From the NCBI GenBank assembly GCA_040376155.1, contig JBEIRG010000191.1, positions 1-8,296 on the forward strand: DNA of 8,296 nt. The letters run 5' to 3'. The position numbers and the translations under genes were made by a program. The notes below the pieces were generated by a model, which was not told the DNA's origin, did not search any database, and saw only the letters and a list, made by a program, of their open reading frames with translations. Of the stretch, positions 6,529-8,296 are shown one piece after another. This DNA comes from CADCWF01 sp903864575. Its GTDB lineage: Bacteria > Chloroflexota > Chloroflexia > Thermomicrobiales > UBA6265. The stretch's first letter is position 1, and each line of letters begins with the position of its first letter.

Positions 6529-6548
6529 GTCCGCCGCGTTTGGCGGAC
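6529..6548. repeat. Inverted repeat upstream of hslV
   Basis: GTCCGCC-N6-GGCGGAC is a perfect 7-bp inverted repeat. It overlaps an 8-bp palindrome GGACGTCC (6545-6552). If TACACT at 6558-6563 is a -10 box, the repeat covers about +3 to +22, where it could be a repressor operator or a 5' mRNA hairpin. It does not match the CIRCE element of HrcA. Confidence 0.4.
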
Positions 6549-6557
6549 GTCCACAAA

Positions 6558-6563
6558 AGTGTA
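6558..6563 (-). promoter_or_regulatory. Possible -10 box for hslVU
   Basis: TACACT on the minus strand matches the -10 consensus at 4 of 6 bases, with invariant T, A and final T. At 17 bp spacing the -35 position is a G-run, so sigma70 support is weak. A different sigma factor is possible. Confidence 0.25.
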
Positions 6564-6578
6564 CCCTAGCCACGGAAA

Positions 6579-6600
6579 CGCCCCCGGTCACCCGGGGGCG
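6579..6600 (-). terminator. Terminator-like hairpin after topA
   Basis: A 9-bp, all-GC-pair stem (CGCCCCCGG / CCGGGGGCG) with a 4-nt loop begins 13 nt after the topA stop codon. On the minus strand it is followed only by TTT then CC, so the U-tract is poor. Stem strength and position fit an intrinsic terminator, possibly leaky. Confidence 0.6.
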
Positions 6601-6613
6601 CATGCGGTTGGCT

Positions 6614-8296
6614 CTAGGCGGCTTTCGGGGTCCTCGGCCGGTCCGGCTGGCAGACAGGGCATCGCAGCTGCCCATTGCGCCCGGATTCAACCATGTAGGG
6701 CGACCCGCACGTCGGGCACGGCGTGTCGACCGGCTTGTTCCAGGCGACGAAGTCGCAGTCGGGGTAGCGCTCGCATCCATAAAAGGTGCGGCCTTTCTTC
6801 GACCGCCGCTCGACCAATTCGCCCTGCTTGCAGGATGGGCACGGAACTCCGGTCCGAACCAGCAAGGGTTTGGCGTTTCGGCACTCCGGAAACCCGCTGC
6901 ACGCAAGGAATTTTCCATATTTGCCGAGCTTGATCACCATCGGCCGGCCACACTTCTCGCAGACTTCGTCGGACGGCTCGTCGCGAAGACGAACGCGCTC
7001 CATCGTGCGCTCGGCCTGCGACAGCGTCTGCGTGAACGGCTCGTAGAACTCTCGCATGGTTGGAACCCAGGCGCGGTCGCCGGAGGCGATCTCGTCAAGC
7101 TCCCCTTCGAGCTGGGAGGTGAAGCCGATGTCGAAGACGCTTGGGAAGTGCTCGACCAGCAGATCGTTGACGATCAACCCAAGTTCGGTCGGAATGAGTT
7201 TCTTCTGTTCGGTGGTGACGTAGCCACGAGCCTGCAACGTGGCTATCGTCGGAGCGTAGGTGCTCGGTCGGCCGATTCCCTGCTCCTCGAGCGCCTTGAC
7301 CAGCGCGGCCTCCGTAAAGCGTGGCGGCGGCTGCGTGAAGTGCTGCTCCGGCATGAGTTTGCGAAGATCGAGCTCCTCTCCAACGGCCAGCGACGGCAGC
7401 GCCTTCTCGGCTTCATCCTGCTCGTCACCTTCGTCCCGGCTTTCCAGGTACACGGCCATGAAGCCCTTGAACTTGATGACCATGCCGGTCGCCCGGAAGG
7501 TGTACGGCGGGACGGCGCCCTCGCGCAGCTCGGCGGCTCTTCCCGCGGCGATGTCCGCGCCGGTCTGATCGAGAATGGCCGGCCGCATCTGGGACGCGAT
7601 GAACCGATCCCAGATCAACTTGTAAAGCCGGAACTGGTAGCTCGTGAGGAACTGTTTTACGGCGGCTGGTTCGCGGCTTGGCGATGTCGGCCTGATCGCC
7701 TCATGGGCTTCCTGCGCACCCTTTGCCCGTTTCGCATAGACGGGTGGCCGCTCGGGTACGTATTCCGGGCCGAACTTTCCGGCGATGGTTGCCCGGGCCG
7801 CCTCTTGCGCCGAGGCCGCGATATTCGTCGAGTCGGTGCGCATATAGGTGATCAGACCCTGCGTACCCTGCGCGCCGAGGTCGATGCCTTCGTAGAGCTC
7901 CTGCGCGACCTGCATCGTTCGCCGCACCCCAAACCCGAGTTTTCGGGAGGCTTCCTGCTGAAGGGTGCTGGTGATGAACGGCGCGGCAGGGCGGCGCTGG
8001 GTTTCCCGGGTCGTCACATTGGCGACCCGGTAGACCGCTCCCTCCAACCCGGCGAGGACTGCGTTTGTATCCTCCTCAGACCCGAGTTCCGCCTTCCGCT
8101 CGCCAATTCGGCTCAGGCCAGCCTTGAAGACGCTCGACGGCTTGACTGGCTGGACTCGCTTGGCCAGCTCCGCATCGAGCGACCAATACTCGACCGCGAC
8201 GAACGCGTCGATCTCGCGCTCCCGCTCCGAGACGATCCGCAGCGCGGCAGACTGTACGCGTCCGGCGGAAAGTCCTCGTTTGACTTTCTTCCAAAG
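6614..8296 (-). CDS. topA: DNA topoisomerase I (type IA), 5' end missing
   Basis: Relaxes negatively supercoiled DNA by cutting one strand through a 5'-phosphotyrosine link. The last 560 residues are present; the frame is open to the right edge. By comparison with E. coli about 155-165 residues are missing, including the Toprim domain. The fragment starts in 'LWKKVKRGLSAGRVQS', whose Arg matches the DNA-binding R168 of E. coli. The catalytic Tyr is residue 151 of the fragment in 'LITYMRTDST' (codon 7844-7846), with the helper Arg two residues later. The body contains 'HEAIRPT' and 'GIGRPSTYAPTIATLQ', both strong type IA motifs. The C-terminus has three Cys4 zinc ribbons at fragment residues 446-472, 486-514 and 527-549, then a short basic tail. 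A TTG at 8047 can look like a start but is internal. topA next to hslV recalls the Bacillus topA-trmFO-xerC-hslVU-codY cluster, here without trmFO, xerC and codY. Confidence 0.97.
   Translation of the reverse strand, partial: LWKKVKRGLSAGRVQSAALRIVSEREREIDAFVAVEYWSLDAELAKRVQPVKPSSVFKAGLSRIGERKAELGSEEDTNAVLAGLEGAVYRVANVTTRETQRRPAAPFITSTLQQEASRKLGFGVRRTMQVAQELYEGIDLGAQGTQGLITYMRTDSTNIAASAQEAARATIAGKFGPEYVPERPPVYAKRAKGAQEAHEAIRPTSPSREPAAVKQFLTSYQFRLYKLIWDRFIASQMRPAILDQTGADIAAGRAAELREGAVPPYTFRATGMVIKFKGFMAVYLESRDEGDEQDEAEKALPSLAVGEELDLRKLMPEQHFTQPPPRFTEAALVKALEEQGIGRPSTYAPTIATLQARGYVTTEQKKLIPTELGLIVNDLLVEHFPSVFDIGFTSQLEGELDEIASGDRAWVPTMREFYEPFTQTLSQAERTMERVRLRDEPSDEVCEKCGRPMVIKLGKYGKFLACSGFPECRNAKPLLVRTGVPCPSCKQGELVERRSKKGRTFYGCERYPDCDFVAWNKPVDTPCPTCGSPYMVESGRNGQLRCPVCQPDRPRTPKAA

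Larger units (their letters stand above)
6451..6613 (-). other. 163-bp topA-hslV intergenic region
   Basis: No gene is present. In the direction of transcription it contains the GC-rich hairpin after topA (6579-6600), a -10-like TACACT (6558-6563), and a perfect inverted repeat (6529-6548) at the place where a transcript from that -10 would begin. This order, terminator then promoter then operator-like repeat, suggests that hslVU starts its own transcript. The -35 region is not recognisable. Confidence 0.45.

Noticed and set aside
5776..6918. A 380-residue version of HslV starting inside topA
   Set aside because: The upstream 156 residues overlap the topA zinc-ribbon coding region in another frame and the terminator hairpin. 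Family similarity begins at the ATG at 6450.
5665..6933. Plus-strand open frame of 422 codons
   Set aside because: It lies opposite hslU, hslV and topA, which are certain from many family motifs. The translation is Arg/Gly-rich with no recognisable domain, a usual mirror frame in GC-rich genes.
8047..8296. TTG at 8047 as the topA start
   Set aside because: The frame continues upstream to the window edge with clear topoisomerase motifs, including the 'GLSAGRVQS' block.

Overview
All seven genes in this window lie on the minus strand, so they are transcribed from right to left. The sequence is GC-rich. No RNA gene, CRISPR array, insertion sequence or prophage gene is visible. The best guess for the source is a high-GC bacterium of the Chloroflexota (Thermomicrobia/Sphaerobacter type). 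This is inferred from the topA-hslV-hslU order, the Bacillus-like 'HATT' start of HslV, the absence of a lipobox on the binding protein and the GC content. No marker in the window proves the taxonomy.

Right part (4294-8296), housekeeping genes: the 3' two thirds of topA (DNA topoisomerase I, 5' end outside the window) ends with three Cys4 zinc ribbons. A terminator-like hairpin follows its stop codon. After a 163-bp gap come hslV (peptidase) and hslU (AAA+ unfoldase), 6 nt apart, which together form the HslVU (ClpYQ) protease. HslV carries an unusual acidic C-terminal tail, and HslU has an N-terminal extension and a proline-rich linker in its I domain.

Middle (3297-4253): a ROK-family sugar kinase (glucokinase-like) starts 40 nt after hslU and could be read through from it.

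Left part (1-3203), a peptide/oligosaccharide-type ABC importer: a consensus-like sigma70 promoter (TTGACA, 17 bp, TACTGT) lies in the 290-bp gap after the kinase. It starts a new unit with a leader of about 160 nt, then a DppB-type permease, a DppC-type permease and, after a 258-bp gap, a family 5 (OppA-like) substrate-binding protein with a Tat-like signal peptide, cut off by the left edge. No ATPase gene (DppD/DppF type) is in the window, so the ATPases must be encoded beyond the left edge or elsewhere.

The gene content is ordinary. I found no strong evidence of an undescribed system. The points worth a second look are the HslV acidic tail, the control region between topA and hslV, the promoter and long leader of the transporter, and the separately expressed binding protein.
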